Numbered from the stretch's first letter, positions 23,640 through 35,958 are shown. The stretch: 64,000 bases of DNA from Larix kaempferi (GCA_027924585.1 BSBM01001662.1:1674001-1738000); one strand, 5' to 3'. Numbers and translations are program-made. The notes: generated from the sequence alone by a model not told the origin.

Positions 23640-25290
23640 TAATGTGTAGTTACAATTTAGTTCAATTTAAAATGAAAATTTCAACTACATTAGAGAACAT
23701 CTTCCAAAATTTAGAATTGAATACAGACATTACGTTTTAAAATTGAAATTACAATTCCAATTCAATTACAATGTAAAATTTCAAATTTAATGTGCAATTT
23801 CAATTGAAAATACAATGTGTTGTTCCAATTTACAAGTTCAATTTCAATTACATTACAATTGCATTTGAAATAAATTTTTTAAATTAGAATACATTGTACA
23901 ATCTAAAATTTAAATTTTACAATTTTACATTGTATATGGATGTATTTTAAATTCTCAATTGTATTTGAAATCAAAATTTAAAATTAGAATACATTTGAAA
24001 TTGAAAATTGAAATTGACATTTTGCATTATGTTGTCTACACATTACAATTCACTTAGAGTTTCCACATTCCAATTCAATTACATGGAAAATTTAATGTGT
24101 AATTTCAATTGAAAATTCAATGTGTTGTTGTATATAAGAATGTTTTTGTCCATTGAGAGTGTGAAATATCCCTTGAGACAAAATTATCTAATTACAAGTT
24201 ATATAGTATGTAGGTAATCTTTGTGTTATTTTCTTTTAAGTGTGTGCTCTAATCTAAAGTCATAAAAGTATGGTTTGTTTTCTTGGCAATGGGCATAGCC
24301 ACCTAGTTAATATAAGAAATGAAAATATGTTGATAGCAGATGCTTGTACAACTATGGTAGAAACTATGCTTGTACAACTATTTCATATGGTTTATGTTTT
24401 GATGACAAATGGAGATAATGGCACGATTTGATCCAACTAGGTAAGTTGCATATATGAAGGCATGTACAAGTTATTATGTTTCCATGTTATTATTACGTTT
24501 ACATTTCAACTTTCATTATTACGTAATCCATGTCTATCAAAAATAAAGGCATGTACAAGTTGTGTTTTGGTTTGATAATTGAGGTTTTTTATGCAAGCAA
24601 GGCCATATAATACTAACTAATTTCTCTCAAAGAGATTCCATGCCTATGCGTGCAAAACTGCATGATAAAGATGGTTTTTGATGCATGTAATCCAAAAACT
24701 GAGAAGTTTTGATGGTTAGAAATTATAGTGAATGTTTGTGAGTTGTGCCAAAAATGGGTATTGTTTGCATGAAAATATATTCAAAGATTACGTGTAAGTG
24801 CCCTTTAGTTGAATTGTACCCTCTATCTCCTATGTTATATTCCATGTAGCACCAAGTGCCAATATTTTTATTAAATGGAATGAGGAGAGGCAAAAAAAAT
24901 TGGTCCTAACTTCGATATGTTCTTAATAACAAAACTAATTGATTATTGTTGAATGAAACATTTTTTCAATACATTGGTATTTGATAATATTTTTATATAA
25001 TTGATAATGAAATACAATGTAATTGATGACGAAATACAATGAATGGATTATAATGTATAAAATTTTGCAAATTTAAAATCAAAATTTAAAATTAGAATAC
25101 ATTGTACAATTCAAAATTTAAATTTTACAAGTCCACATTGTATATAGATGCGTTTTAAATTCTCAATTACATTACAATTGTATTTGAATCCAAAATTTAA
25201 AATTAGAATGTACATTACAATTTAAAATTGAAATTTTACAATTACATTATATTGTCTACACATTACAATTCAATTAAATTACAATTCAAC
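23640..25290. other. AT-rich interval between the convergent genes
   Basis: ACAATTTAAATTT-type low-complexity tracts at 23640-24130 and 25060-25290 flank a more complex 900-bp stretch with no coding feature. GATGCTTGTACAACTAT is partly duplicated near 24340-24385. Confidence 0.5.
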
Positions 25291-25950
25291 TATATCTATT
25301 ATATCTTTAATATTGATTTTAAAGCATCTAAACAAATATTTATAAAAATATTATGGATGGAGTTCATGGAGAATTGACCATACATTCAAGTGTACATTCA
25401 CATTGGAGCACCATGACCCAAATTTCACAAAAGTCTCCCATATAGTATTTGTATTCTTGACATTGAAGCATCTGCAAAAATACATTTATAAAACAACCTC
25501 CACAAAAATCTCCAAAAAAATATTACACAAAACAACATGAAAACTATGCCAATGATGCAAGTGGCATACATGTAACTCATTCATCTGGCCAATGGGTTAT
25601 AGGAATGCAAGTCTCCATAATACGATCATGGTCAGCTTCTGTCATCTTCCATCTCTTTGGCTCACCTCTCTTCACCTTGATTTATGTTAGAGGTATCCGA
25701 GCCGCCACCACCAAATGACTGTATTGACATGATATATATTCATGCATAAAATCTCTGTAAATAATATGAGCACCCTGTTTTTTCACTTTTTCAAAAAAGT
25801 GTCCCATTAGAACCATGTCTCCAGTCTGGTATGTGAAGTCCCCATCTTGGTAGGGTCGCACCAACCTACTCTTTATTTGCATGCACCGCATCAAATAGTA
25901 TGCCACATTTTCTTGGTTGTGGGGGGGTGCAATGACAACGAACACATCAC

Positions 25951-26058
25951 CTACAAGATACATTACAAATATTATTCAAATGTCCTACGTGCATTTCTAC
26001 AACATTTGTATATGTGTAATATATAATGAACTAATTAACCTAATGAAGACTCTTGTAC
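25951..26058 (-). other. Intron of the transposase gene
   Basis: It begins GTACAAG and ends TTGTAG on the minus strand. Removing it keeps the frame (MVRE-GDVFVV). Confidence 0.7.
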
Positions 26059-26396
26059 CTTCCCTAACCATATCATAAAATCGATCATGATCTAATGAGA
26101 CCATTGCCTCTTCAGTGTGCATCTCTTGCCATGTTGGAATTGGATGTGGGCCCTTCGGATTAAGAGAGACATATTTCCATGGTTTGACATATACATAATT
26201 TTCATAGTGATCGAGCCCGCATCCATTTGCATCAATGCAAAAATCACAAAAACATGCATACTTCCTCTTTTCAATGAAAAATATGTCACCCATGTCTTTA
26301 ATTCGAACATAATGCAATTCCCTCGTACCAAGGATGGTCTCACAATACCACGGAATGGATCTATTAACATCTCCAAGGGCAACATCCCAAAAGAAC

Positions 26397-26505
26397 CTGC
26401 ATGGAATTCAGTTTGTCATATGTAAATTCCTATCGAGTATGTGTTCTTTTGGAAATGATGATATTGAATGTTATTAGCTTATTAATTGAGTTTGGAGTTT
26501 ATTAC
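26397..26505 (-). other. Intron of the transposase gene
   Basis: It begins GTAATAAAC and ends CATGCAG on the minus strand. Removing it joins RPMCR to FFWDVALGDV in frame. Confidence 0.75.
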
Positions 26506-28498
26506 CTGCACATCGGCCTTGCTTGTTCACGAACTTGATGTCCCAAATGACATGTGCACCAATCAACTACTTCAGTGGAGCATTTGAGTCAGGTTGCACC
26601 ATGACTCATTTGGTACCTCCGAAGTGCTTGTTTCACACATGCACCTGTGCCATCATGTTCACCCTTTCCATGCCTTGTGTCAAAAAAGCTCCAGGTGTGT
26701 CGGATTCTTGTCTGTTTGTGAAGGCGACTCAACCAATAAAATGAGCGTGCCGATTTGAATTTCCCTGCACACCCATCTGATCAAATCCAGTGTTCAGTAA
26801 ATGATACGCCTCTTTGCCTAAATGAATCATAAATCAACCTAAAGCAGTGTTGAACGAACAATGTGTCATGCTCACGATCATCACTAACAAAAAAATGGTA
26901 CTCCTTGATCACTTCACGTGACTGAGGAGTGCTATCCCTACCATCAATGTTTTCCTGAGCATGTCTGTATAATACATGTACGAAGATAGACACCTGGTCG
27001 GAGTGATAGTACTCACTCTGTATCTCTCTCTGAGGAGCAAAGGTGTAGTTCTCCACAAAGTCTACCACTGATAAGATTGTGCCCGGCTCAAATACCTCAC
27101 GAGAATGTTTGAATTCTGAAGCTTTCCACCTGGACCTATGGGAGTGCTTTATGTATTTATAAATCTGACTTTGAAACTTCTCCATGAAATCTGAAATAGG
27201 AATCTCATCCTTGAGCAAGTCGATCCTCTTGGATGGCATAGAGGAAGAAGATGTTGGATTCATGGTGACGTACTCGTACCTCTTCCACCTAACAGTGATA
27301 TTCGACAGTCCATGGTGTGTTGGATCGATAGGAAAGTTCCTATGGAACAATCTCAAATCACCGCATTCATGGCATTTTCTCCCACCTATACACCTCTTAT
27401 TGAAAAACATGTGTTTAGGATTCCTGTTGCATAGTATCATACAAATAAAATCTCGCACTATGTGAGGAGCTAGTACACCGTTCCAGTGCCTTTTGCAAAA
27501 ATCTAGAAATGTGTCATAGTATAGTTGAAATTCAACGTGGTATTGGCAGCAACAAGTGTCACGAATCGTATTCGGCCTAATATACCATGGTTTCAATTTG
27601 TTGAACATGCTAAATGATATTTGAACACCAGGATTGGTTTCTTGGAATTCCTCGTAAAGTGCAACTCCCGTCATCTCCATCACATGCTTACAGTGCTCCT
27701 AATAAATGCCTTTAGATAAATGTTGTCGCAGGACATGCTTTCGATCTGGAATAGCACGAGAATAGCTATCCCAAAACTTTATCACCTTCTCTCTAATGCC
27801 TGCTGCTATCCTGCTTCGATAGGGTTCACTACAAATAAGAGCCCAACAAGCAACTTCATCATTTTCATCTATCTGGACCCTGAATTTAGTATATTTGAGC
27901 AATGTTCTTTTTGAAACATTGAGCAATGATGCCATTGTTGATACCATTCGATTTCTTGACATGCTTTGTGCCACAACAGTCGTTGTAATTGCCCTACAAG
28001 CAGCTCGGGTATAATTTTTTCTTGATTTTCCAAACGAAGATAATGCATTCTTACATTTTCTATTGCATTCTCGCATGTCTTTTTTGTTTTAACATCTTGA
28101 AAACCCAACAACTTTGTGGCACGTTTCATTTTTTTTTGTTTTATCAACCCATGTAGGATTTGAGCTTGTGCCATCGTTGAATGTTGTTCAAAATATGACT
28201 TGATTATGTTATTTACATGCTCTCTAACTTTCCGACCAGGGATCGAGTTCCCAATCTCTTCTTGTGCAGAAACAACTGCACAATCCTCTAGAAAATTTCC
28301 ACCCATTCCAACCCCATTGCAACTCCCAATTATACTTTCAATGTGAGAGGGAAAGGTGTCATGTGATGGCCGATCAGGATCATGAGGGGGCACAAGGTCA
28401 TGTGATTTTTGATCACCATGATGTGATGTGTGACCATAATCTCTCCCTACATAACATGTAAATTAATAAATTGAAAATTGGTTACTTGATAGTTGTGC

Positions 28499-29345
28499 AT
28501 TGAACTTTAAAATTGCTAGTAACTTGAAATTTGATGTGGAAATTGAAAAATTGAAAATTGCATGTGAATTGAATTTTCCAACTAATACATTTTGCTTGAG
28601 AATTGTTCCAAGTAAAAATTGAAATTGCTAGTAACTTGAAATTTGAAATTGCTCAAGTAACTTGAAATTGCTAACTTAATTAAACTTGAGAATTGTTCTA
28701 GAAGTAAAGTTTGAAATTGTTAGTAAAATTTAAAATTGCTTGTAACTTGAAATTGGTAGTAACTTGTACATTGAACTTTAAAATTGCTAGTAACTTGAAA
28801 TTTGATGTGGAAATTGAAAAATTGAAAATTGCATGTGAATTGAATTTTCCAACTAATACATTTAGCTTGAGATTTGTTCTAAGTAAAAATTGAAATTGCT
28901 AGTAACTTGAAAATTGAAATTGCTCAAGTAACTTGAAATTGCTAATTTAATTAAACTTGAGAATTATGTTCTAGAAGTAAAGTTTGAAATTGCTAGTAAA
29001 ATTTGAAATTGCTTGTAACTTGAAATTGGTAGTAACTTGTACATTTTTAACTTTAAAATTGCTAGTAACTTGAAATTTGATGTGGAAATTGAAAAATTGA
29101 AAAATTGAAAATTGCATGTGAATTGAATTTTCCAATTAATACATTTAGCTTGAGAATTGTTCTAAGTAAAAATTGAAATTGCTAGTAACTTGAAATTTGA
29201 AATTGCTCAAGTAACTTGAAATTGCTAACTTAATTAAACTTGAGAATTATTTTAGAAGTAAAGTTTGAACTTTGTAGTTACTTGTAAATTGGTAGTAACT
29301 TGTACATTTAACTTTAAAATTGCTAGTAACTTGAAATTTGTTGTA
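28499..29345 (+). repeat. About 271-bp satellite, just over three copies
   Basis: The landmark CTTTAAAATTGCTAGTAAC falls at 28505, 28776, 29051 and 29312 (steps 271, 275, 261). Each unit is built of AACTTGAAATTG-type sub-words. It lies directly upstream of the transposase gene. Confidence 0.9.
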
Positions 29346-30577
29346 CATGTAAATTAACAAATTGAAAATTGCTGGTGACTTAAGAAAAATGTACAAGTAT
29401 TGAAAATACATTAAAACAAGAAAATTGTTTGTAACTTAATTTCAAAACAACTAAATATGTACATGCAACTTAAAATTGTACATTTAGTTTGATAATTACT
29501 AGTAAAGTTTGAAAATCAAGTATATATATTTAACTCAAGATAATTATTAATAACTTGATAAAAATTATTGTGGGCATAAAAATTAATATCATTTATAATC
29601 ATCACATTATATAATTGTGGGAAAATTTTCTTTATGCAATTTATGTCCATTTTACTTTTACATTACAAGAAAAATGTTATTTTAACTTTATGGTATAAAA
29701 TAAACAAATAAATATTTAAAATACAAGTTGCAAATCACCACAAAGAATAAATGATTACAACACTTTTACCCTAGAATTTCAATAGTTGATGATTTTGCAA
29801 TTTCAACAATAAAAAATTATGGAAATTGTAATTTTTATCATAAGTTGCAACCTAAGGTTTTTTTTATCAATAATGTTTCACATATCAATTCAAGGTTGCA
29901 AACATTGCAAATAATTATTTCCAATTTGTCCTAACAAAATATATGATTTTAATCATTAATCTTATCATGGTGATATGTCATGTTATATGTAAATAAAAGT
30001 ACATGTGATTAATAGAATTTTTTTAAAGTAAACATTATAATTAAATAGCTCTTTGAACATTCATTTGTATTCAAATATTCATTACTATGAAAATATTGCC
30101 AACTACCATAATTAATTAATGTAATATAATTATGTTTCCAATGCAATGTAGAGAAAGCTTGAAATAAAACATGATGCATATAATTAATGTAATATAATTA
30201 TGCAATATAATTATATTACAATTCTAGATTATTATGCAATAATTAATGTAATATAATTATGTTTCCAATACAATGTAGAGAAAGCTTGAAATAAAACATG
30301 ATGCATATGAAATACAAATACAATAAAACATGATGTATATGAAATACAAATACAATAATCTTTAAGATCAAGGAATAAAACATGATGTATATGAAATAAA
30401 AATACAATAATTTTTAAGATGAAGGAAGTAAAAATTGTCATATAAATTACATGTAATTAAAGATTGGAAATTGAAAAAAAAATAGAAAAAGGAAATAATA
30501 ATAAAAATAAAAAATAATTTATAATCATTATAGTGTATGTATTTTTTAATATTTTTATTTCTTATTTTTTATCAATT
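29346..30577. other. AT-rich spacer with a 125-bp direct repeat
   Basis: AATTAATGTAATATAATTATG to GATGCATAT is present at about 30113-30185 and 30238-30310. ATGATGTATATGAAATA words follow three times to 30400. Confidence 0.6.
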
Positions 30578-30733
30578 TAGATTTATCTAAAATATGGATT
30601 TACCATGTGTTGAGAAGGATCAAATATCTAGAGTTGCAATTTTTTATATTGTCTATCTCTCATTTTATAGTTTGCACTTCAAGGTATTTGATCCCTCTTG
30701 ACACATGGTAAATTCATATTTTAGATAAATCTA
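30578..30733. mobile_element. MITE-like foldback, 49-bp inverted arms
   Basis: Arm 30578-30626 (start TAGATTTATCTAAAATATGG) is the reverse complement of 30685-30733 with about four mismatches, leaving a 58-bp loop. If TA is the target duplication, the termini are GATTTATCT/AGATAAATC. No coding capacity. Confidence 0.75.
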
Positions 30734-30923
30734 GGTTGGCCGCAGTTTGGGGAAACCACATTAAATTTGTAAATGATCATGATTATGTATATGAAGCATG
30801 AAAAAAGAATCTTCAAAAGTTAAATGAGAAATAAGATGAATACCAATTTTGAATGATGAAACATGTGAATAGTAAGAAAGTAAGAGGGTGTGCATAATCA
30901 ATAAGAAATAGATTACAGAGTAA

Positions 30924-30939
30924 TCAATCTTAATCTATA
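30924..30939 (+). repeat. Target site duplication, left copy of SINE
   Basis: TCAATCTTAATCTATA is identical to 31159-31174. The match extends two bases further left (AA), which is ambiguous with the poly(A) tail. Confidence 0.9.
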
Positions 30940-31158
30940 AGCCAGTAGGGGGCAGCTCAAGTGGTAAAGATGAGAAGTTGTAATAAGTTGTAAATGGAAG
31001 GTCACGTGTTCAAATCCCCCCAATCTTACTCGTGCGCCATTGTTCGGGCTCTTTGGATGCACCTAGGGGTATAGTGGTAGCGATATTGGATCCCTGGACC
31101 CCGTGTCACGCGAATACCAGCCCAACTCCAGTTGTTGATTCCCCTAGTAAAAAAAAAA
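30940..31158 (+). mobile_element. tRNA-derived SINE with poly(A) tail
   Basis: A non-autonomous retroposon mobilised by LINE machinery. The body starts AGCCAGTAGGGGGCAGC. An A-box-like AGCTCAAGTGGTAAAG lies at 30954-30969 and a B box GTGTTCAAATCC at 31006-31017, spaced as in a tRNA-type RNA polymerase III promoter. The rest is tRNA-unrelated and ends in a run of ten A. A perfect 16-bp target duplication flanks it, so the insertion is intact and probably not very old. Family name not assigned. Confidence 0.9.
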
Positions 31159-31174
31159 TCAATCTTAATCTATA
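31159..31174 (+). repeat. Target site duplication, right copy of SINE
   Basis: TCAATCTTAATCTATA directly follows the A tail. Confidence 0.9.
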
Positions 31175-31497
31175 TTAAATTTGAATTTCGAATAGCCACA
31201 CCTGTAAACCTTCAACTTCCATTTATTGTGATTCTTTTCGTCAAAATGCTCTCTATTGCTGATAATTTATTTTTTTCTATTCCTACTTTTGGTTAGGTGT
31301 CATTTGTTGTGACTCAATTTGTTGTCGTGCTTTTTGTCTTCTTTGTTCTTCCTTCTATTCATTAGTGATATTTGCTAACTTCTCTCTATGTCTCCTAACA
31401 CGTTCTCATTTCTATATTCTTACTTCGTCAACTTGCACAACATCTATATCTCCATTTTGAGAAGACATGATAACATGAATTATTTTAAGACCATTAA

Positions 31498-32056
31498 TCA
31501 CCGTAGTCAATTTTATTGAATCAGATAAAACTAAAATCAGTGCATTGTACATAATCAAGAACCATAGTCAATTGAAGTGAATTGAACAACAATGAAACCA
31601 ATGCATTGTATTCAATCAATAACCATATTCAATTAAATTGAAATGGATAACATTGAAATCAATGCACTCTACTTAATGAAGAACCACAACCAATTGATTG
31701 AACCTGATAACACTGAAATCAATGCAGTCTACTCAATCAAGAACCATGATCAATTGATTAAGTTGGATAACATTGAAATAAATGCACTCTACTCAATCAA
31801 GAACCACAATCAATTGATTGAGTCAGATAACAATGAAATCAATGTACTCTACTCAATCAAGAACCAAAATCAATTGATTGAGTCGAATCACCAAAATCAA
31901 TGCACTGTACTCAATCAAGAACCATTGTCAATTGAATAGAATCAAATAAAACCAAAATTAATGCATTGTACTTAATAAAAAACCATAGACAATTGAAATG
32001 GATGAGATAACATTGAAATCAATGCATTGTATTCAATAAAGAACCATAGTCAATTA
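31498..32056 (+). repeat. 60-bp minisatellite, about nine units
   Basis: The marker AACCA(N)4CAATT recurs at about 60-bp intervals from 31500 to 32041, with AAATCAATGCA(C/T)T between. Because 60 is divisible by three, an accidental repeat-peptide ORF runs through it (31643-31939). It is not a gene. Confidence 0.9.
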
Positions 32057-32059
32057 GAA

Positions 32060-32568
32060 TGAATAATATTTCTGACTAATAAATTATTAACCCTATAACC
32101 CTAATATTATTAACTTTAATATATCAATAAATTATTACTAAATATAAATTATAAAAAAACTAAATATAAATTAAAAAAATTAACTATAATAAATACTAAA
32201 CTATATTTAAAAACATAAAAACCCATTTTTATAAAAAAAATTAAATAACAAATTGAATCAAATATACAACAAAATGAAACTATTATTATAAAAAAAACTA
32301 AATATACAACCAGCAAACAATAAAAAAACTAAATATACAACCAGCAAACAATTATTAAATATTAAAGAAAAATATTTAATTGTTAAACTAAATTATTAGT
32401 AAACAAAATTATTAAATTTAATTAAACTAATTTTAAACTAAACTATTAAACTTAATTAAACTAATATTAAACTAAATTAAACTATACATATGCATAAATT
32501 AAATTAAATCAAATTAATATTATTGTGTATGTGCATTTTTATTAAACTAATTTTTCTTCATATACATT
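32060..32568. other. Extremely AT-rich spacer
   Basis: Mostly AAATTAAACTA and AAATATAAATT words. Nothing recognised. Confidence 0.5.
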
Positions 32569-32838
32569 TTAACTTTATGTTTTTTTAAAAATCTAATTAT
32601 GAATTTTAACTTTACCTTACACATACATACATAATATATATCATTTCACACCATTGATTTTAACTTTATGTTTTAAAAAAATCCAATTATGAATTTTAAC
32701 TTTATCCTACATATACCTACATAATATATATCATTTCGCACCATTAATTTTAACTTTATGTTTTTTTAAAAATCCAATTATGAATTTTAACTTTACTGTA
32801 CACATACCTACGTAATATATATCATTTCACACCATTAC
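32569..32838 (+). repeat. About 91-bp tandem repeat, three copies
   Basis: TTAACTTTATGTTTT starts each copy and ATATATATCATTTC(A/G)CACCATT ends it. Confidence 0.9.
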
Positions 32839-33090
32839 ATAGTTTTGACTTATATCCATTTTCCATTTCTAGCGACCTAGAATCCTTAAAATTTTTAGAT
32901 AGCGGCATTTGGGAATTAATGAAAATTTGCAAATATTTTAGAACATATGGTAAGTTACGCACTAAAATTTGAAATTAAATATTTATTCGATGCTAAGTTC
33001 AAGACATATCTTCTCACCTAGATCAGTTCTAGTTAAACAAATTTGAAATGAATTTTTGTCATAAATAAATAGCTACTTGCGTTTAATAAT

Positions 33091-34098
33091 TTGTTTGCAT
33101 TTAAAAAAGCCACAATGATTATGAACATTCAAATAGAAATGGAACGTAGCAATCTGCAAAATAAAGGCATTGTTCATCAGGTTTTTAAAGACTCACAACG
33201 GATTATAGATTGGTTAAATGATAAAAAACATTGTCACAATCTTGATTTACAACTAATTTTAGAGGAATTTACAACTAATTTTAGAGGAGATAAATGTTTT
33301 TAAGATAGAAATGGAAGAGGTTTCTTTCCAACACATCTACAGGGAAAGGAATACAGAGTCAGATACACAATCAAAACCGAGCCTAGATCTCATCAATGAG
33401 CATTGGGCAGTGAAAAGTACAAAAGAAAATTATCAGTACTAGATTTTGCAGTGACATATCTATAATTTAAGTGTTACTCAATAAAATTTTTATAGAGAAG
33501 TTTAGATATCTATAATTTAAGTGTTACTCAATAAAGGCATTGTTCATCAGGTTTTTAAAGACTCACAACGGATTATAGATTGGTTAAATGATAAAAAACA
33601 TTGTCACAATCTTGATTTACGATTAATTTTAGAGGAGATAAATGTTTTTAAGATAGAAATGGAAGAGGTTTCCTTCCAACACATCTACAGGGAAAGGAAT
33701 ACAGAGTTAGATACACAATAAAAACCAAGCTTGGATCTCATCAATGAGCATTGGGCAGTGGAAAGTACAAAAGGAAATTATCAGTATTACCTATGGGATC
33801 CGTATTGATTTTGCAGAACTACAAGGGATTGGCCTTTTGTGAAATAACAGGAAGGTTTTATGTAGAATTGTTTTTGTGTGTGGAAGACTATTTGAAGTAA
33901 TTGAAGATTATGTGTTTTCTTTTTGATTGAAGGTGGAGCAGGTTTTTTGTAATCTAGACATAGCATTAAAGTAAATCTTTACTGTCGTATATGAACTTTA
34001 TCGAATTTATATCTTGGTATGAAATATATGAGATCTTACCGAATGTAACTTTTGTTTCATAAATAAAGTTATGAGCTTTTTTTGGGAAAAAAAAAAAA
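33091..34098 (+). pseudogene. LINE 3' end: RNase H-like domain in two copies, poly(A)
   Basis: Two copies (33161-33438 and 33531-33787) encode DSQRIIDWLNDKKHCHNLDL, then FQHIYRERNTE.D. These match the pattern of the RNase H domain in plant L1-type LINE polyproteins (D-S ... NLDL ... HVYRE-N--AD). Copy 1 has an 18-bp internal duplication; both are interrupted. A 3' untranslated region follows with AATAAA at 34062-34067 and an A tail at 34087-34098. The RT and endonuclease are missing, so this is a 5'-truncated, later duplicated LINE. A host RNase H-like gene remnant is a less likely alternative. Confidence 0.7.
33451..33508 (+). repeat. 58-bp direct repeat with 34644-34701
   Basis: Both read GTGA.ATAT.TATAATTTAAG to GAAGTTTAGATA with two differences. 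A shorter part recurs at 33507-33535, right at the start of the second LINE copy. Confidence 0.85.
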
Positions 34099-35958
34099 CA
34101 ATGTTTTTAAAAGCATATTTATGTATATATATTGCAAAATATGGACAGTGGTAATATGCAAAATAAATGAAATGATTTAAAGAAAATATATGTATATATA
34201 ATGTAAAATATAAACATTAGGAATCTGCAAAAGAAATTAAATGTTTTTAAAAGAAAAGAAATGTTTTTAATAACATATTACAAACTTGTCAAAGTAGTGA
34301 TCTGCAAAAACTAAAGGCAAGATTGAGAGCATAAAAAAATTAAGCTAAATAAATTGTTTGTCATTTATGAAGCATAACAAATATTACAAAATTTCAAAAC
34401 GAGAGTCACTTTTTCAAGAGCCCATCATTGTGTTGACTCCTTAGTGTTAGTTACCAGACGGGAATTGTATCTTCGATATTATATGAGGATAATTGTAAAG
34501 CTTAGGGGAGGTTAACTATTCAAGTCTCATTACTAGATTACTATATTTAAAGAAGAAAATCATATTTATTTCCCTTGCTTCTTACTTATTTCTTTATATA
34601 ATGTACTTTTCTACAAAATTAAATTTTATAATTTTATCATTATAGTGATATATTTATAATTTAAGTGTTACTCAATAAAATTTTTATAGAGAAGTTTAGA
34701 TACCTCGTTTTTTTTAATTCCCATTTGAATTCATGTGTTATGAGCATTCTCAATTCATATTAACATGAGAATTGACATCACATTAATGTCCATGCTCAAT
34801 GTGTTTAAAGATCCTACACTTTCCAATGCCATTTCTTTTGTTATATTTTCTTATGCTCTTCACTTTGTGAAACAAAAGAATAATTAATCATGGGTTATGG
34901 GTGGAAATTGCAATGGCATTGAAAACATATTAGCAATAATCATTGCAAATGTGTGGCTCAATGACAATTTTGAACAGAAAAATAAGCATTGAGCAAACCT
35001 AAGGAAATGAGGCCATATCTCTTTCTTCATGTTCACAAATTCTGTCTCTCTAAAAGTATATCATGTGTCAATATTTTGTTGCATTGGTAATGATATGTTT
35101 ATTTTTTATAAGTCATAACCTGGTTATAGCATTGGTATCTAATATTTTGATTATTTGACTACATTTGTTGCTTTCTTCACCACCTAGTATGTAATTTATG
35201 TGAGTCTTGGTATTGTAGTGCATACTTATTGGGAATAAAAAACAATTTAAACTTGAATGCAATCTATCAGTGTGTAATGGACCCACACAAAATGGACCTT
35301 CTCAACATCACAAAACCAAAAATTAAGATTATAATAATTATAATTGTGATTTCATTGATTCAATTTTCTACATCATCAAATCTTCACTTTTTTATCATTC
35401 TCCTTTTCCAATTTGTATTCATATTTATCTATGTGACATTCACCTACTTTGTTCATGTTGTTTATAGCATCAATGAAATTACCGTGACAATGGTTTAAGT
35501 GTCTTGAATATTTTGAGAATGCATCATAATTATCTTTTCCTTTGCTTCATCTCAAGCCCAAGATCAATGAGATTTATCCTTTCTACCCTTACTACTTGCA
35601 ACAACATTTTTGTTGCGTAGGTATTAAGCCCTAGATATTTTTCCAATACATTTCAATTATTATATTAATCTTGTCTTTATTGGTTGGTTAGGACCTTAAT
35701 TGTCATTGTAACCTTTGTCTCTTATATATACGAAGGATACCTGGCTTTAGTGATCATGCTATCTTGTGCATTTCATATATTATATAGGAGGTGGTTCCCC
35801 TCTCAAGGACGGTTCTCAAGGTTTGGAGTTACTCATTCTTTCTATTTTTATGTGATTTTGTGAATTTGATCCAAACATTTGGCATCATAGCCATTTTAGC
35901 TATAACACTTTTTAGGAGAAGTTTCAGGCAATAAGATTTTTGGGAGCCTCAAGAGATA
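34099..35958. other. Spacer
   Basis: No gene recognised. It holds the second copy of the 58-bp repeat (34644-34701). An 89-codon ORF at 35229-35498 encodes a strongly hydrophobic C-terminal half but has no known family. Confidence 0.4.

Larger units (their letters stand above)
25682..28446 (-). pseudogene. DDE-like transposase, spliced, broken by stops and a frameshift
   Basis: Exons 28446-26506, 26396-26059 and 25950-25682 join in frame across GT-AG introns of 109 and 108 bp. An acceptor at 28447 suggests a further upstream exon. Order of features: an N-terminal helical region; KFWDSYSRAIPDRKHV; CCCQYHVEF; a zinc-knuckle-like CxxC block (GRKCHECGDLRLF); VDFVENYTF with the first candidate catalytic Asp; SDDREHDT; SDGCAGKFKS; HGKGEHDGTGA; and a C-terminal cysteine-rich YACFCDFC segment. 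The VDF-ENY / SDG / HGKG.-DG pattern matches, from memory, a transposase-like family found in early land plants and animals, perhaps of the Sola group. Breaks are a frameshift near 28080, TAG at 27699-27701, TGA at 26781-26783 (where Trp is expected) and TGA at 26589-26591. It is non-functional as it stands. Confidence 0.75.

Noticed and set aside
31643-31939. 98-codon repeat-peptide ORF
   Set aside because: It is the accidental frame through a 60-bp minisatellite.
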